5,141 bases of DNA from Streptomyces katrae (lineage in GTDB: Bacteria > Actinomycetota > Actinomycetes > Streptomycetales > Streptomycetaceae), in assembly GCF_000966975.1 (NCBI RefSeq), contig NZ_JZWV01000402.1:1-5141 (forward strand). Direction: 5' to 3'. Each line of letters opens with the position of its first letter. The first letter of the stretch is position 1. The position numbers and the translations under genes were made by a program. The notes beneath the pieces were generated by a model that did no database searches, was not told the DNA's origin, and saw nothing but the letters and a program-made list of their open reading frames with translations. Positions 3,779 to 5,141 of the stretch are shown in pieces.

Positions 3779-5141
3779 GTGGCTCCCGTACGGTCGTCCC
3801 CAGACGGCTCGGGACCGGCCAGGCGGGCCGGCCGGGCGGTCGGGCGCGCGCTGCACCTCCCGTTCACCGGTACGGCACGCGGGATCCGGCGGGTCACTCA
3901 CGCCCACGGGGCGGGGGAATCGGGGCTGGGCCGGCTGATCGAACTGCACGCGATCAACGGCGCCGGCGACGTCATGATCACGGTCGCGCTCGCCTCCACC
4001 GTCTTCTTCTCCGTTCCCACGGACGAGGCACGCGGACGGGTGGCCCTGTACCTGGCCATCACCATGGCCCCCTTCACCCTGCTGGCCCCCGTGATCGGCC
4101 CCCTCCTGGACCGGCTGCCGCACGGGCGGCGGGCGGCGATGGCCTGCGCGATGCTGACGCGGGCGGTGCTCGCGGTGACGATGTCGGGCGCGGTGGCGAC
4201 GGGCGGGCTGGAGCTGTACCCGGCGGCACTGGGCGTCCTGGTGGCGTCGAAGGCGTACGGCGTCGTCCGCAGCGCGGTGGTGCCGCGCCTCCTGCCGGCG
4301 GGGTTCTCCCTGGTCAAGGCGAACTCCCGGGTCACCCTGGCCGGCCTCCTCGCGACGGGCCTGGCCGCGCCCGTCGGGGCCGCCCTGCACACGATCGGAC
4401 CGGCGTGGCCGCTGTACGGGGCCTGCGCGATCTTCGTGTGGGGGACGTTCGCGGCGTTCCAGCTGCCGCACAAGGTGGACGAGGCGAAGGGCGAGCGCCG
4501 GGCCCGCCTCTCCACCCACGAGCCCCACTCGAAACGGCCCGGACTGCGCACGGTGAGCCGTCCGGTGCTCTGCGGACTCCTCGCGAACGCGGCGATGCGG
4601 GTGCTGTCCGGCTTCCTGATCTTCTTCCTGGCGTTCCTGCTGCGCGAGCAGCCGCTGGGCGGGCAGAGCGCTGCGGTGTCCCTCGGCATCGTGGGCGCCT
4701 CGGCGGGCATCGGCAACGCGTGCGGGACGGCGGTGGGGGCGTGGCTGCGGGCCCGCGCCCCGGAGGCCATCGTGGCGTCGGTCCTGTCCGCCACGCTGGT
4801 CGTCACGATCCTCGCGGCCCTGGTCTTCAGCGGCCCGTTCATGGCCGTCCTGGCCGGCACGGCCGGCTTCTGCCAGGCCCTGGCGAAGCTCTCGCTGGAC
4901 GCGATGATCCAGCGGGACGTCCCGGAGGCCGTCCGCACGTCGGCCTTCGCCCGCTCGGAGACCCTGCTGCAGATGGCGTGGGTGCTGGGCGGCGGCATCG
5001 GCATCGCCCTCCCCCTGAACGGGGTCCTGGGGATGGCGGTCGCCTCGGTGGTCGTCGCCCTGGGCACGGCCGTGGCCCTCCGGGGCCTCCTCACCACCCG
5101 CCACCCCCGCGGTTCCACGAAATCCAGCCCCGCCGGCGTCT
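3779..5141 (+). CDS. MFS transporter (3' end cut by window edge)
   Basis: This is a major facilitator superfamily membrane protein; 454 residues are visible and the frame is still open at the window end, where a hydrophilic tail suggests the stop is near. The N-terminal 55 or so residues are basic and cytoplasmic ('GSGPARRAGRAVGRALHLP'). Hydrophobic segments then begin at about 58-76 ('VMITVALASTVFFSV') and 87-110. They are followed by a motif-A-like loop, G107-P-L-L-D111-R with G116-R117-R118, and further segments up to about 415-440. A hydrophilic central loop (about 232-262) divides the two halves. The second half has the conserved stretch 'LDAMIQRDVPEAVRTSAFA' before a late helix. Substrate is unknown; an exporter is plausible. 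The GTG at 3779 is chosen because it starts a sequence like homologues I recall ('APVRSSPDGSGPARR'). Only a weak GGGG lies 12 bases upstream, so the start is less certain than the family. Confidence 0.88.
   Translation, partial: MAPVRSSPDGSGPARRAGRAVGRALHLPFTGTARGIRRVTHAHGAGESGLGRLIELHAINGAGDVMITVALASTVFFSVPTDEARGRVALYLAITMAPFTLLAPVIGPLLDRLPHGRRAAMACAMLTRAVLAVTMSGAVATGGLELYPAALGVLVASKAYGVVRSAVVPRLLPAGFSLVKANSRVTLAGLLATGLAAPVGAALHTIGPAWPLYGACAIFVWGTFAAFQLPHKVDEAKGERRARLSTHEPHSKRPGLRTVSRPVLCGLLANAAMRVLSGFLIFFLAFLLREQPLGGQSAAVSLGIVGASAGIGNACGTAVGAWLRARAPEAIVASVLSATLVVTILAALVFSGPFMAVLAGTAGFCQALAKLSLDAMIQRDVPEAVRTSAFARSETLLQMAWVLGGGIGIALPLNGVLGMAVASVVVALGTAVALRGLLTTRHPRGSTKSSPAGV

Noticed and set aside
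3561..3938. Plus-strand 125-codon open frame overlapping the MFS start
   Set aside because: It is Arg/Pro/Gly-rich with no domain and its 3' part is a shifted frame of the MFS N-terminus.
3578..5104. Long minus-strand open frames opposite the MFS gene, including 3898-5118
   Set aside because: They encode low-complexity Arg/Ala/His-rich sequence, while the plus strand gives a clear membrane transporter.

Overview
The window is very GC-rich, with G/C at almost every third codon position in the real genes and GTG starts. With a DUF3027 protein, a flotillin and an AraC regulator, this points to a Streptomyces or close relative. That assignment is inferred from composition and recognised families, not from a database search. 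I see no mobile element, CRISPR array, tRNA or rRNA; it reads as chromosomal actinobacterial DNA.

Layout: (1) 1-452, plus strand, the C-terminal part of an AraC-family regulator whose start lies outside the window. (2) 502-3356, minus strand, three genes in transcription order: a 305-residue DUF3027 protein (3356-2439), a 70-residue protein resembling the OB-fold domain of NfeD (2367-2155), and a 510-residue flotillin/SPFH membrane-scaffold protein (2034-502). (3) 3357-3778, a divergent gene-free interval of about 420 bases with a 9-base direct repeat, small dyads and a very C-rich (minus-strand G-rich) tract. (4) 3779-5141, plus strand, an MFS transporter nearly complete at its 3' end.

How the genes may work together: flotillins are commonly encoded next to NfeD-type proteins, as in the Bacillus yuaF-yuaG pair. 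The small OB-fold gene just upstream of the flotillin is therefore probably its partner, although here it has no membrane segment. The DUF3027 gene lies only 71 bases upstream on the same strand and may share the transcript. Its function is unknown; it has a C-terminal Cys/His cluster that looks metal-binding. The MFS gene is divergent from this group.

The most striking non-coding structure is at the convergent AraC/flotillin junction. A perfect 15-bp hairpin sits inside the end of the AraC coding sequence, a 7-bp dyad in the gap, and a 12-bp hairpin inside the end of the flotillin coding sequence. Each gene's most stable downstream hairpin is thus embedded in the other gene's coding region. 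I found no convincing wholly new system; the best leads are this junction, the membrane-free NfeD-like protein beside the flotillin, and the DUF3027 Cys cluster.
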